Source of the DNA: Actinobacteria bacterium OK074
Lineage (GTDB): Bacteria; Actinomycetota; Actinomycetes; Streptomycetales; Streptomycetaceae
Assembly: GCA_001298575.1 (NCBI GenBank)
Contig: LJCV01000275.1
Span: forward strand, 175,230-239,229
DNA: 64,000 bases
Direction: 5' to 3'
Under the pieces are notes generated by a model. That model worked only from the letters and a program-made list of their open reading frames with translations. It had not been told where the DNA came from and did not search any database. Both the position numbers and the translations under genes were made by a program. Of the stretch, positions 51,651-61,526 are shown piece after piece (within the stretch, counting starts at the first letter, position 1; each line of letters starts with the position of its first letter).

Positions 51651-51664
51651 CCACGCGCGCGTGG
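51651..51664. repeat. CACGCGCGCGTG palindrome, first of three
   Basis: CCACGCGCGCGTGG lies in the gap upstream of topA, at the end of the small membrane gene. The same 12-bp core recurs at 52151-52162 and 52200-52211. Confidence 0.85.
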
Positions 51665-51672
51665 AACAACAC

Positions 51673-51870
51673 TCACGCGTGCGTGAAGCACCAGGCCGCG
51701 AGAACGAGCGCAATCGCCCCGGTGAGGGTCGTGAAAGTGGCGGACGCCACGGGGTGCACGCCGTGGGCGACGGGACGGCGCAGCCGCAGACAGCTCGCGG
51801 TCCAGGTCAGCAGGGCGACTCCGAACAGGGCGAACACCGTCCCCGCGAAGATCGCCGGCCCGCTCTCCAT
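51673..51870 (-). CDS. Small two-helix membrane protein
   Basis: This 65-aa protein starts at ATG 51870 (MESGPAIFAGTVFALFGVAL), with AGGGGAA upstream. Two hydrophobic helices (about residues 5-27 and 42-62) are joined by a short basic loop (RLRRPVAHG). It is a conserved-looking but unrecognised protein between topA and the methyltransferase gene. The frame continues upstream to 52077, but that part is Arg/Pro-rich noise. Confidence 0.6.
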   Translation of the reverse strand: MESGPAIFAGTVFALFGVALLTWTASCLRLRRPVAHGVHPVASATFTTLTGAIALVLAAWCFTHA

Positions 51871-52230
51871 GCGCCTGTTCCCCTCCCTTGCGCCCCTCCC
51901 GCGCCGGTCACCCCGGCCGGGCACCCGAGCGGGCGTCCTGGCGGCTCCCCACCGGATTCCGACGGATTCCGGTCGACGGCCCACCGGACACCACCCGGCG
52001 ACGGGAGGCTGCCACGAACGAACGGCGGGCACGCGAACACCGGGTGAACGTGGGGCGCACGACGTGGCAGGCATCACCTCCCGACCACACCGCCCCCGGC
52101 CGCTCCGGCAAGTCGGCCGGAACCCACCGCCGTCGACCGGAACGCACCACCACGCGCGCGTGCGGTCCGCCGGACCGGGTCCTCGACGGCGTCACCGCCC
52201 ACGCGCGCGTGCAACCCCCCGCGCCGCCCC
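51871..52230. other. Gene-free gap with repeated palindromes
   Basis: No credible gene is visible. Two CACGCGCGCGTG palindromes (52151-52162 and 52200-52211) lie just below the stop of the minus-strand methyltransferase gene. They could terminate its transcription or bind a regulator. Confidence 0.5.
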
Positions 52231-53859
52231 TCACCGCACCGGCTCGATGAACCCCTGCTCCACCAGCAGCCGGATCTGCGCGGGCGTACGGTCGCGCAGG
52301 GCCGTCGCGCTCTCGCCGACGAGCTGGGCGATGGCGTCCAGAATCCGCCCCGCGCTGAGCGTGCCGTCGCACACGCCCGCGAAGCCCGCGCCGACCGTGT
52401 CCACCTTGGTGGCACGGCGCATCCCGCGGTGCTGGCGCAGCACCACGTGTTCCGGGTCCTCCGCCCCGGGCAGCCCGACCTGCTCCTGGACGATCTCGGC
52501 GGCGAGCCGGAAGTGCGCGGCGAGCAGATCCGCGTCGTCGTGCGCCCGCAGCCAGTCGACGCGGTCGAAGTGCGCCCGTACGACGTCACCGAGCGGCTGT
52601 TCGACCGAATGCGGCCACTCCTCCACGGTCACCGAGGGCTCGGCCGCGTCCGTCCTGCGCAGCGTGATCCAGCCGAAGCCCACGGACTTCACCTTGCGCG
52701 CCTCGAACTCGTCCAGCCACGCGTCGTACCGCGCCCGGTACTCCGCCGTGTCGCCCCGGTGGTCGCCCGCGTCCCGGAGCCACAGTTCGGCGTACTGCGT
52801 GACGTCCTGGACCTCGCGCTGCACGATCCACGCGTCGCAGCCGCGCGGCACCCACGAGCGCAGCCGCTCCTGCCAGTCCTCCCCTTCCACGTGCTGCCAG
52901 TTGGCGAGGAACTGTGCGAACCCGCCTTCGCGCAGATACCCGCCCGCCTGCTGAACGAGCGAGCGGCACAGATCGTCCCCGCCCAGCCCGCCGTCGCGAT
53001 AGGTCAGCCGCGCCCCCGGCGAGATCACGAACGGCGGGTTCGACACGATCAGATCGAACGTCTCCCCGTCCGTCCCCATCCCCGTCCCCCCGTCCCGGAG
53101 CGGCTCGAACAGCGACCCCTCCCGCAGCTCAGCGGCGGGCGCCCCGGACAGCGCGAGAGTGAGCGCGGTGATGTGCAGCGCGCGCGGGTTGAGATCGGTC
53201 GCGGTCACGCGCGTGGCGTGCCGGGAGGCGTGCAGCGCCTGGATCCCGGAGCCGGTACCGAGGTCGAGGGCGGCCTCGACGGGCGTGCGTACGGTGATGC
53301 CGGCGAGCGTCGTGGACGCGCCCCCGACGCCCAGCACGACGTTCTCGGCCCGGCTGCCGATGCCGCCCGCGCCACCGACCGCGCACCCGAGGTCGGACAC
53401 GATGAACCAGTCCTCGCCGTCGGGCCCCCCGTAGGGGCGCACGGCGACGGTCGCGACGACCTCGTAGCCGGAATCACCGGAATCGCCGAGACCGCTGACA
53501 CTCCCCGAACCGTCGGCATCCCCCGAACCGCCCGAGTCACCCGCGCCGTCCACCCGCGCGAGCCACCCGCCCTCCAGGCACGCCTCCAGGGGCAAAACTT
53601 CCGCCACGCGTGCGTGCGGCACGTTCTGCTGCAACAAGAAGAGCCGTACGAGCGCCTCCAGCGGCGTGTCGCCCCGCGTGGCGCGCAGCGCGGGCACGAC
53701 CTCGCTGCGGGCGAGCGCCGCGTACGCGGGCGCTCCGAGCAGTTCGAGCAGCCCGTCGGCGGTGAAGGAGGCGGCGAGCAGGGCCTCGCGCAGCCGTACG
53801 GCGATGTCGGACCGGTCGGCGGCGGGCAGGGGGAACGGGAACGGCTTCGAGTCACTCAC
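52231..53859 (-). CDS. Class I SAM methyltransferase with NPPF motif (RlmG/PrmC-like core)
   Basis: The GTG at 53859 (SDSKPFPFPLPAADRS) gives 542 aa. Residues 1-200 form a helical N-terminal domain with a Gly/Ser/Asp-rich linker (GDSGGSGDADGSGSVSGLGD). The catalytic domain has VEAALDLGTGSGIQALHAS (SAM motif I), VTATDLNPRALHIT and FDLIVSNPPFVISPG (NPPF, typical of N-methyltransferases on RNA bases or glutamine). A C-terminal domain (about residues 390-542) is helical. The set matches a conserved Streptomyces gene between topA and hppA. Substrate unknown. Confidence 0.82.
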   Translation of the reverse strand: MSDSKPFPFPLPAADRSDIAVRLREALLAASFTADGLLELLGAPAYAALARSEVVPALRATRGDTPLEALVRLFLLQQNVPHARVAEVLPLEACLEGGWLARVDGAGDSGGSGDADGSGSVSGLGDSGDSGYEVVATVAVRPYGGPDGEDWFIVSDLGCAVGGAGGIGSRAENVVLGVGGASTTLAGITVRTPVEAALDLGTGSGIQALHASRHATRVTATDLNPRALHITALTLALSGAPAAELREGSLFEPLRDGGTGMGTDGETFDLIVSNPPFVISPGARLTYRDGGLGGDDLCRSLVQQAGGYLREGGFAQFLANWQHVEGEDWQERLRSWVPRGCDAWIVQREVQDVTQYAELWLRDAGDHRGDTAEYRARYDAWLDEFEARKVKSVGFGWITLRRTDAAEPSVTVEEWPHSVEQPLGDVVRAHFDRVDWLRAHDDADLLAAHFRLAAEIVQEQVGLPGAEDPEHVVLRQHRGMRRATKVDTVGAGFAGVCDGTLSAGRILDAIAQLVGESATALRDRTPAQIRLLVEQGFIEPVR

Positions 53860-54031
53860 GGCCCCATTGTGGCCGTCCCCGCCGCGCTGTGACCGCCCCC
53901 CGCCGTTGTGGCCCTCCTTCACCGCCTCCCGCCGCCCACGGCTGCCCACGGCCGCCATACGGGCATCACCGCCGTACAGGCTTCGCCGTCGTACGGACCC
54001 GCAGAAAGGAATCAGCCGGTCGTCGGAACAA

Positions 54032-54628
54032 TCAGCCGGTCGTCGACGAAGCCGTGCCGGACGGGGACGTCGGCGTCGAGGAGGACGTGCTCTTGCAGCT
54101 CGCCTGCTGGGCCATCGCCTGGCCGACGTCGCCCTCTTCGAGTTCCTTGAGGGCGTCGCTGCCGCTCTTGCTCAGCTCGTCCAGTTTTGCGCCGATGTCC
54201 TTGAGGCCGTCCGCGAACTTCGCCTGGTCCTTGGTGTCGAGAGCGTCCGTCGTCTTCTTCAGGGCGGCGTACGAGGTCGACAGGTCGCTCAGCTCCTTGA
54301 CCGCGTTCTTCTGCTTGGTCGCGCCGTTGTCGACGTCCGGGACGCCCGCGTTGTCGACGGCCGCCGACATCGCCTTGTACGCGTCGGAGATGTCCTGGAA
54401 AGCCTGTGAGTCCGCCTGCTGGACCTGCTCCGGCTCCTTGTCCTGGGAGGTCTGGCTGCTGATCGCGTCGGTCGCCGCCTCGATCTTCTGGGCCTGCGGC
54501 TTCACACCGTCACACACCGTCTTGGCCCAGGAGTTCAGCTTGTCGTTGGTGTCGTCACCGCCGCATCCCGACAGGGCCAGTGCCAGTACCGCACCGCCGG
54601 ACAGTGCGACCGCGAGCTTCTTGTTCAC
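54032..54628 (-). CDS. Small secreted lipoprotein
   Basis: The GTG at 54628 (NKKLAVALSGGAVLALALSG) gives 198 aa with a lipobox ALSGC, so the protein should be anchored at the outer face of the membrane. The mature part is helical, Lys/Asp-rich and has a Ser/Thr/Pro tail (STSSSTPTSPSGTASSTTG). It has no enzyme motif. It lies between the methyltransferase and hppA genes on the same strand. Confidence 0.75.
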   Translation of the reverse strand: MNKKLAVALSGGAVLALALSGCGGDDTNDKLNSWAKTVCDGVKPQAQKIEAATDAISSQTSQDKEPEQVQQADSQAFQDISDAYKAMSAAVDNAGVPDVDNGATKQKNAVKELSDLSTSYAALKKTTDALDTKDQAKFADGLKDIGAKLDELSKSGSDALKELEEGDVGQAMAQQASCKSTSSSTPTSPSGTASSTTG

Positions 54629-54925
54629 CGGATCGGTCCCTTCCATGGCTCTCGGCCCCGGAACATACACGCCAGATGGGCGACAACCTCACGGCGAACA
54701 TCGGGTCCATCACCTTTTGCCGCCATTTGCACCAGGCGAGAGAAGGCTCACGAGCCGGGCCGCGCCTCCCTCGCACACACGTGCCCCGGCGCAGCCAGGA
54801 GCGGGCGGACGGCGCATCAACACGCGCCGCCCGCCCGCTCGTTGGGAACTTTTGTGGTCTACGACACGGTCCGGGACCCGATCACGGTCCGGCCAGGCCC
54901 CGGCCAAGGCCCGACCAGGACCCGA

Positions 54926-57370
54926 CTAGGACCCGACCGACTTCACGACCGGCTCCCCGACCTCCGACTCCGCCGCCGCCTCCGCCGACTCCGGCACCGT
55001 CCCGACGTCGTCCTCGTCCCCCACGGCGATGCCACGCCGTTTGGAGACGTAGACCGCCCCGACGATGACCCCGATCGCGAGCACCGCGATCAGGATCCTG
55101 ATGCCGACGTTCTTGTCGTCGCCGTAGGAGAACTTGATGACGGCGGGTGCGATGAGCAGCGCCACCAGGTTCATGACCTTCAGCAGGGGGTTGATCGCGG
55201 GCCCCGCGGTGTCCTTGAAGGGGTCGCCCACGGTGTCGCCGATGATGGTCGCCTCGTGCGCCTCGCTGCCCTTGCCGCCGTGGTGGCCGTCCTCGACGAG
55301 TTTCTTCGCGTTGTCCCAGGCGCCGCCGGAGTTGGCGAGGAAGACCGCCATCAGGGTGCCGGTGCCGATCGCGCCCGCGAGGAACGAGCCGAGCGCGCCG
55401 ACCCCGAGCGTGAACCCGATGGCGATGGGCGCCATGACGGCGAGCAGACCGGGAGTTGTCAGTTCCCTGAGCGCGTCTTTAGTACAGATGTCGACGACAC
55501 GCCCGTACTCCGGTTTCTCGGTGTAGTCCATGATCCCGGGGTGCTCGCGGAACTGCCGCCGCACCTCGTAGACCACGGCCCCCGCCGACCGCGACACGGC
55601 GTTGATCGCGAGCCCGGAGAACAGGAACACGACCGCGGCGCCCGCGATGAGGCCGACCAGGTTGTTCGGCTGGGAGATGTCCATCATGAGCGTCATGGGC
55701 GCGCCCGAGCCGGAGAGTTTCTCGCCCACGTCCTGTGCGCCGGTCGTGATCGCGTCACGGTACGACCCGAACAGCGCGGAGGCGGCCAGGACGGCGGTGG
55801 CGATGGCGATGCCCTTGGTGATGGCCTTGGTGGTGTTGCCGACGGCGTCCAGGTTGGTGAGCACCTGGGCGCCCGCGCCCTCGACGTCGCCGGACATCTC
55901 GGCGATGCCCTGCGCGTTGTCGGCGACCGGCCCGAAGGTGTCCATGGCCACGATCACGCCGACCGTGGTGAGCAGCCCGGTGCCGGCCAGCGCCACCGCG
56001 AACAGCGCCAGCATGATCGACGTACCGCCGAGCAGGAACGCCCCGTACACGCCGAGCCCGATCAGCAGCGCGGTGTAGACGGCCGATTCGAGCCCGAGGG
56101 AGATGCCCGCGAGGATGACGGTGGCGGGGCCGGTCAGCGAGGTCTTGCCGATGTCCTGTACGGGACGGCGGGTCGTCTCGGTGAAGTAGCCGGTCAGCTG
56201 CTGGATGAGCGCGGCGAGGACGATGCCGATGGCCACCGCGACCAGCGCGAGCACCCGCGGATCGCCGCCCTTGGCCGTGATCGCCGCGTCGGTGACGCCG
56301 TCGAGGTCGGCGTACGTCGACGGCAGATAGACGAAGACCGCGGCCGCCACCAGCACGAGGGAGATCACCGCGGAGATGAAGAAGCCCCGGTTGATCGCGG
56401 ACATGCCACTGCGGTCGGACCGGCGTGGCGCCACCGCGAAGATGCCGACCATCGCGGTGAGCACGCCGATCGCGGGCACGAGCAGCGGGAAGGCGAGTCC
56501 GGCGTCGCCGAAGGCCGCCTTGCCGAGGATCAGCGCGGCCACGAGCGTGACGGCGTAGGACTCGAAGAGGTCGGCCGCCATGCCTGCGCAGTCGCCGACG
56601 TTGTCGCCCACGTTGTCGGCGATGGTCGCGGCATTGCGCGGATCGTCCTCCGGAATGCCCTTCTCGACCTTGCCGACCAGGTCGGCGCCGACGTCGGCGG
56701 CCTTGGTGAAGATCCCGCCGCCCACCCTCATGAACATGGCGATCAGGGCGGCTCCGAGGCCGAATCCCTCAAGCACCTTGGGAGCGTTGGCGGCGTACAC
56801 GAGGACCACGCAGGACGCCCCGAGGAGGCCGAGCCCCACCGTGAACATGCCGACCACGCCGCCCGTGCGAAATGCGATCTTCATTGCCTGGTGCGAGACG
56901 GCGGTGAGATCCTTTTCCGGTTCGCCCGCCGCCGGGGTCGCTTCTCGCGCCGCCGCTGCCACGCGTACGTTGCTGCGTACCGCGAGCCACATGCCGATAT
57001 ATCCGGTGGTCGCCGAGAACGCGGCGCCGATCAAGAAGAACAGCGACCTTCCGGCACGCTGACTCCAGTCGTCCGCGGGCAGCAGCATGAGCAGGAAGAA
57101 CACGACGACGGCGAATACACCGAGCGTGCGCAACTGCCGCGTCAGATATGCGTTGGCGCCTTCCTGTACGGCGGCCGCGATCTTCTTCATGCTGTCGGTG
57201 CCCTCGCCCGCCGCGAGCACCTGGCGGACCAGGATCCCGGCGACCACCAGCGCAGCGATCGCGACGATACCGATGACCATCACGAGCAGCCGGTTGCCGT
57301 CGGTCAGCACGGCGGCCGCGAGGGCCGCGGTGTGATCCGCTTCTTCAGGGGTGGTAGGAAGCCCCGCCAT
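54926..57370 (-). CDS. hppA: K+-independent membrane H+-pyrophosphatase
   Basis: The protein is 814 aa with about 16 membrane helices. The pyrophosphate-binding signature DVGADLVGKVEKGIPEDDPR and the second conserved loop DNVGDNVGDCAGMAADLFES are intact. The specificity motif reads GNTTKAITKG; Lys at this position marks the K+-independent H+-pumping class, whereas K+-dependent enzymes have Ala. It uses pyrophosphate hydrolysis to pump protons outward. Short tandem GGACCCGAC repeats overlap its 3' end (54905-54940). Confidence 0.93.
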   Translation of the reverse strand: MAGLPTTPEEADHTAALAAAVLTDGNRLLVMVIGIVAIAALVVAGILVRQVLAAGEGTDSMKKIAAAVQEGANAYLTRQLRTLGVFAVVVFFLLMLLPADDWSQRAGRSLFFLIGAAFSATTGYIGMWLAVRSNVRVAAAAREATPAAGEPEKDLTAVSHQAMKIAFRTGGVVGMFTVGLGLLGASCVVLVYAANAPKVLEGFGLGAALIAMFMRVGGGIFTKAADVGADLVGKVEKGIPEDDPRNAATIADNVGDNVGDCAGMAADLFESYAVTLVAALILGKAAFGDAGLAFPLLVPAIGVLTAMVGIFAVAPRRSDRSGMSAINRGFFISAVISLVLVAAAVFVYLPSTYADLDGVTDAAITAKGGDPRVLALVAVAIGIVLAALIQQLTGYFTETTRRPVQDIGKTSLTGPATVILAGISLGLESAVYTALLIGLGVYGAFLLGGTSIMLALFAVALAGTGLLTTVGVIVAMDTFGPVADNAQGIAEMSGDVEGAGAQVLTNLDAVGNTTKAITKGIAIATAVLAASALFGSYRDAITTGAQDVGEKLSGSGAPMTLMMDISQPNNLVGLIAGAAVVFLFSGLAINAVSRSAGAVVYEVRRQFREHPGIMDYTEKPEYGRVVDICTKDALRELTTPGLLAVMAPIAIGFTLGVGALGSFLAGAIGTGTLMAVFLANSGGAWDNAKKLVEDGHHGGKGSEAHEATIIGDTVGDPFKDTAGPAINPLLKVMNLVALLIAPAVIKFSYGDDKNVGIRILIAVLAIGVIVGAVYVSKRRGIAVGDEDDVGTVPESAEAAAESEVGEPVVKSVGS

Positions 57371-57591
57371 TCGTCCTCCTTGACGCTTGGACCGAGCTCA
57401 AGATTGTGGACGGATTGTAGGTAGCGGAAGCTGATCAAATCAGTACGCGGTAAACGATGAACAGTAATGCCTCAAAAGCGTTGGACGCGTTTTCCGCATA
57501 ATCATGGCGAGAATTCTTGATCGTGAATTCATTCACGCAATACAGCGTACGTCGATATGTACAGGGGCGCACGGCGGAGAGTGGTACAGAA

Positions 57592-57634
57592 AAGCTGCCG
57601 TGCGGCCCTCTTGAGTAGGGCCGCACGGCAGCTT
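57592..57634. terminator. Strong bidirectional hairpin downstream of the bldG operon
   Basis: An 18-bp perfect stem (AAGCTGCCGTGCGGCCCT with its complement) has a 7-nt loop. It lies 23 bp after the stop of the anti-sigma gene. Confidence 0.9.
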
Positions 57635-57656
57635 GACAAAAATGTTCCTGCTCCGC

Positions 57657-58097
57657 CTACGGGGCGAGCGCGGCCGGCGGAGCGGTGGGCCAGCTCATCC
57701 TGATGAGCCCGCCGTTCTCCCCGGCGGTGACCTCGACGTCGTCGACGAGGCCGCTGATGACCGCGAGGCCCATGTCGTCCTCGTCGCCGTCGCCGTCCGG
57801 TTCGTCGGCGCCCCGCGTGCCCGGTACCCGCTCGCCGGGGGCGTTGCGCGGTGCCTCGTCGCCGACCTCGATGGAGAACTGTTTCTCCTCCTCGATCAGC
57901 AGCACCCGCACCGGCGCCGAGACACCGCTGCTCTGGTGCAGTCCGACGGCCCGGGTGCACGCCTCGCCGACGGCGAGTCTGACCTCGTCGAGTACGGCCT
58001 CGTCCACTCCGGCCCTGCGCGCCACCGCTGCCGCCACCAGACGGGCGGTCCTGACGTGCTCGGGCAGCGCGCTGAATCGGAGTTCAACGGTGGCCAT
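57657..58097 (-). CDS. Anti-sigma factor (RsbW/SpoIIAB-like ATP-binding protein) paired with BldG
   Basis: The ATG at 58097 (MATVELRFSALPEHVRTARL) gives 146 aa. The kinase-type ATPase motifs are EVRLAVGEACTRAVGLHQSS (N box) and DDMGLAVISGLVDDVEV (G box), with an acidic insert DEPDGDGDEDD between. It lies 207 bp below bldG on the same strand, in the arrangement known from S. coelicolor, where it is thought to phosphorylate or bind BldG and control a sigma factor in development and antibiotic production. Confidence 0.88.
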   Translation of the reverse strand: MATVELRFSALPEHVRTARLVAAAVARRAGVDEAVLDEVRLAVGEACTRAVGLHQSSGVSAPVRVLLIEEEKQFSIEVGDEAPRNAPGERVPGTRGADEPDGDGDEDDMGLAVISGLVDDVEVTAGENGGLIRMSWPTAPPAALAP

Positions 58098-58304
58098 GCG
58101 TCCCCCTCGGAACTTCGGGCGTGCCACAGAGGGCCGGGCCGCCTGGCCCGGTCCCCCTCTTGCGTCTGCCGTCTCGTGCGTCTGCCGTCCGCCGGCCCGT
58201 CGGCCCACGGACGGGGTCGTCGGCCCACCGGCGGAACAACCGGTCGCCTGCGACAAGTTCGGTCGGTGGCCGCCGACGGCATCCGCCGGCGGGCTCCGAC
58301 GGGG

Positions 58305-58646
58305 TCAGTCCGTTGCCTCCACCGCTTCGGCGACCGAGGTGTGGATCGGGAACACCTTGGTCAGACCCGTGATGCGGAAGATCTTGAGAATGCGCTCCTG
58401 GTTGCAGACCAGGCGCAGCGAACCCTCGTGGGCACGCACGCGCTTCAGGCCGCCGACCAGCACGCCGAGTCCGGTGGAGTCGAGGAAGTCCACGCCCTCC
58501 ATGTCGACGACAAGGTGGAAACTGCCGTCGTTCACCAGCTCGACCAACTGCTCGCGCAGCTTGGGCGCGGTATATACGTCGATTTCGCCACCGACCTTGA
58601 CGATCGTGCGATCGCCCACGGTCTCGGTCGACAGGGACAGGTCCAC
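58305..58646 (-). CDS. bldG: Anti-anti-sigma factor BldG
   Basis: This 113-aa STAS-domain protein is nearly identical in pattern to S. coelicolor BldG: MDLSLSTETVGDRTIVKVGG, DVYTAPKLREQLVELVNDGS, VDFLDSTGLGVLVGGLKRV (phosphorylated Ser 57) and NQERILKIFRITGLTKVFPI. BldG is needed for aerial growth and antibiotic production; its phosphorylation state decides binding to anti-sigma partners. The neighbours, order and lengths match the known locus. Confidence 0.95.
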   Translation of the reverse strand: MDLSLSTETVGDRTIVKVGGEIDVYTAPKLREQLVELVNDGSFHLVVDMEGVDFLDSTGLGVLVGGLKRVRAHEGSLRLVCNQERILKIFRITGLTKVFPIHTSVAEAVEATD

Positions 58647-58727
58647 GGATCCTCCAGCACCTTGCTATCGAGCGGTCGCCCCTTGGGACACCTCGGCTTG
58701 AGCCCCCGGGACGGTTCGCCAGCCGCG

Positions 58728-61526
58728 ATGGCATTCAATCACTTACCGGCAGGCGTGCACGACGCCTTGCGCCCATTGTCCGTCACGCCAGTGACACACT
58801 CGGTGCCGATGGCCAAGAATCTCCGATCCGAACGACCCTCGGCCCAGCCCGCTCCCCGCCCCTCGCCGGGCGCGATTCTGGACCGGCTCGCCGCAGGGCA
58901 GGATCGCGCTGCGCGCATCACCCATACGGAGCACTTGCCCCCGCGGGCGGGCCGGCATGCCGTCTGGCCCGACCGGATTCGCGCGGAGGTCGTCGCGGCC
59001 GTGCAGGCGGCGGGAATCGAGCATCCCTGGGCCCACCAGGCACTCGCGGCCGAACACGCCCTGGACGGCGAGTCGGTGGTCGTCGCCACCGGTACCGCCT
59101 CCGGCAAGTCCCTGGCCTATCTCGTGCCGGCCCTCTCCGCCCTCCTGGACGGCTCCGAGGCGCCCAACGGCCGCGGCGCGACCGCCCTGTACCTGGCCCC
59201 GACGAAGGCACTCGCCGCCGACCAGTGCCGTTCGGTGAAGGAAATCTCACATCCGCTGGGCACGGCGGTCCGCCCCGCGGTCTACGACGGCGACACCGCG
59301 CCCGAGGAGCGCGAATGGGTACGCCAGTACGCCAACTACGTCCTGACCAACCCCGACATGCTGCACCGCGGGATACTTCCCTCCCACCCCCGCTGGTCCT
59401 CCTTCCTGCGCGCCCTGAAGTACGTCGTCATCGACGAATGCCACACCTACCGCGGTGTCTTCGGCTCCCACGTCGCCCAAGTGCTGCGCCGCCTGCGCCG
59501 CCTGTGTGCCCGTTACGGCTCCTCTCCCGTCTTCCTGCTCGCCTCCGCGACCGCGGCGGAGCCTTCGGTGGCCGCCCGCCGGCTGACCGGGCTACCGGTC
59601 GTCGAGGTCGCGGACGACGCCTCGCCGCGCGGTGAACTGGTGTTCGCCCTCTGGGAACCGCCGCTCACCGAACTCCACGGCGAACAGGGCGCCCCGGTGC
59701 GGCGCACGGCCACCGCGGAGACGGCCGACCTGCTCGCCGACCTCGCCCGGCAGGACGTGCGCTCGGTCGCCTTCGTCCGCTCCCGGCGCGGCGCCGAGCT
59801 GATCTCGGTGATCGCCCAGGAGCGGCTGGCCGAGCGGGACCGCGCTCTCGCGCGCCGGGTGGCGGCCTACCGCGGCGGCTATCTGCCCGAGGAACGCCGC
59901 GCCCTGGAACGCGCCCTGCACTCGGGTGAGTTGCTCGGCCTGGCCGCCACCACCGCCCTCGAACTCGGCGTCGACGTCTCGGGGCTGGACGCCGTGCTGA
60001 TCGCCGGATACCCGGGCACGCGCGCGTCCCTGTGGCAGCAGGCGGGCCGGGCCGGGCGCGCGGGCCAGGGAGCCCTGGCGATCCTGGTGGCCCGCGACGA
60101 CCCGCTGGACACGTTCCTGGTCCACCACCCGGAGGCCCTGTTCGACCAGCCGGTGGAGTCCACCGTCCTGGACCCCGACAACCCCTACGTCCTGGCCCCG
60201 CACCTGTGCGCGGCGGCGGCCGAGCTCCCGTTGACGGACGAGGACCTGGACCTGTTCGGCCCCGCGTGCGCGGACCTGCTGCCGCAGCTGGAAGCCGCGA
60301 AGCTGCTGCGCCGCCGTACGCGCGCGTGGCACTGGACGCGGCGGGAGCGGGCCGCCGACCTGGCCGACATCCGCGGCGAGGGCGGCTCGCCGGTCCAGAT
60401 CGTCGAGGAGGGCACCGGCCGGCTGCTGGGCACGGTCGACGCGGGCGCCGCGCACACGACCGTCCACGAGGGCGCGGTCCACCTGCACCAGGGCCGCACG
60501 TACCTGGTGCGCTCGCTCGACCTGGACGACTCGGTCGCCCTGGTCGAGGAGGCCAATCCGCCGTACTCCACGGTGGCCCGCGACACGACCGCGATCACCG
60601 TCCTGGAGACCGACGTCGAGATCCCGTGGGGCGACGGCCGCCTGTGCTACGGCTCCGTCGAGGTCACCAACCAGGTCGTCGCCTTCCTCCGCAGACGCCT
60701 CCTCACCGGTGAGGTGCTGGGCGAGTCGAAGCTCGACCTCCCTCCCCGTACGCTGCGCACGCGCGCGGTGTGGTGGACCGTCACCGAGGACCAACTGGAC
60801 GCCGCCGGGATCACCCCGGAGATCCTCGGCGGCGCCCTGCACGCCGCCGAACACGCCTCCATCGGCATGCTCCCGCTCTTCGCCACCTGCGACCGCTGGG
60901 ACATCGGCGGCGTGTCGATCCCGCTGCACCCCGACACGCTGCTGCCCACCGTCTTCGTCTACGACGGCCACCCCGGCGGCGCGGGCTTCGCGGAACGCGC
61001 CTTCCACACGGCCCGCGAATGGCTCACCGCCACCCGCCACGCCATCGCCTCCTGCGAGTGCGACGCGGGCTGCCCGTCCTGCGTCCAGTCCCCCAAGTGC
61101 GGCAACGGCAACGAGCCACTGCACAAGAGGGGCGCGGTACGGCTGCTCACGGTGCTGCTTCGGGGGGCGGAGGAGGCGACGACGGCCGGGGAGTTGGGTA
61201 CGGCCTCGCTCGCGACCGCCGAGGTGGCGGGAGAGGCGGGTGCGGGCGGGAGGTCGGGCGCGACCGCCGCCGGGGGGCCAGGGGTAGCCACCGATACGCC
61301 AGGTGCGGGCGATGCGGGCGGGGAGTCGGGGGTGGCCTCCGAAGCGCCAGGAGCCCCCGATGCGGGTAGGGAGCCGGGCATGGCCTCCGAAGCGCCACAA
61401 GCGGCCGGTGCCGCCGAGGAAGAGGAACCGGACGACGTGGCCTCCGAGGGGCCGGGAGGCACCGGCGCCGCCGGGAAGCCGCGTATCGCCGCGCCCCGTG
61501 GTCATGGCGCCGCCTCCTCCGCCTGA
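58728..61526 (+). CDS. MrfA/YprA-like DEAD/DEAH-box helicase with four-cysteine domain
   Basis: The ATG at 58728 gives 932 aa; ATG 58809 (MAKNLRSERP) is an alternative. Helicase motifs are VVATGTASGKSLAYL (Walker A, about 118-132), VLTNPDMLH, VVIDECHTY (DECH, Asp 236), LASATAAEPS and QQAGRAGRAGQGALAIL (motif VI). A C-terminal Hrq1/MrfA-like domain ends in CECDAGCPSCVQSPKCG (Cys 776, 778, 782, 785), probably metal-binding. B. subtilis MrfA repairs mitomycin adducts. The last 125 residues are low-complexity Gly/Ala/Glu repeats. The 3' end overlaps the convergent Tad-type gene by 25 bp. Confidence 0.9.
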   Translation: MAFNHLPAGVHDALRPLSVTPVTHSVPMAKNLRSERPSAQPAPRPSPGAILDRLAAGQDRAARITHTEHLPPRAGRHAVWPDRIRAEVVAAVQAAGIEHPWAHQALAAEHALDGESVVVATGTASGKSLAYLVPALSALLDGSEAPNGRGATALYLAPTKALAADQCRSVKEISHPLGTAVRPAVYDGDTAPEEREWVRQYANYVLTNPDMLHRGILPSHPRWSSFLRALKYVVIDECHTYRGVFGSHVAQVLRRLRRLCARYGSSPVFLLASATAAEPSVAARRLTGLPVVEVADDASPRGELVFALWEPPLTELHGEQGAPVRRTATAETADLLADLARQDVRSVAFVRSRRGAELISVIAQERLAERDRALARRVAAYRGGYLPEERRALERALHSGELLGLAATTALELGVDVSGLDAVLIAGYPGTRASLWQQAGRAGRAGQGALAILVARDDPLDTFLVHHPEALFDQPVESTVLDPDNPYVLAPHLCAAAAELPLTDEDLDLFGPACADLLPQLEAAKLLRRRTRAWHWTRRERAADLADIRGEGGSPVQIVEEGTGRLLGTVDAGAAHTTVHEGAVHLHQGRTYLVRSLDLDDSVALVEEANPPYSTVARDTTAITVLETDVEIPWGDGRLCYGSVEVTNQVVAFLRRRLLTGEVLGESKLDLPPRTLRTRAVWWTVTEDQLDAAGITPEILGGALHAAEHASIGMLPLFATCDRWDIGGVSIPLHPDTLLPTVFVYDGHPGGAGFAERAFHTAREWLTATRHAIASCECDAGCPSCVQSPKCGNGNEPLHKRGAVRLLTVLLRGAEEATTAGELGTASLATAEVAGEAGAGGRSGATAAGGPGVATDTPGAGDAGGESGVASEAPGAPDAGREPGMASEAPQAAGAAEEEEPDDVASEGPGGTGAAGKPRIAAPRGHGAASSA

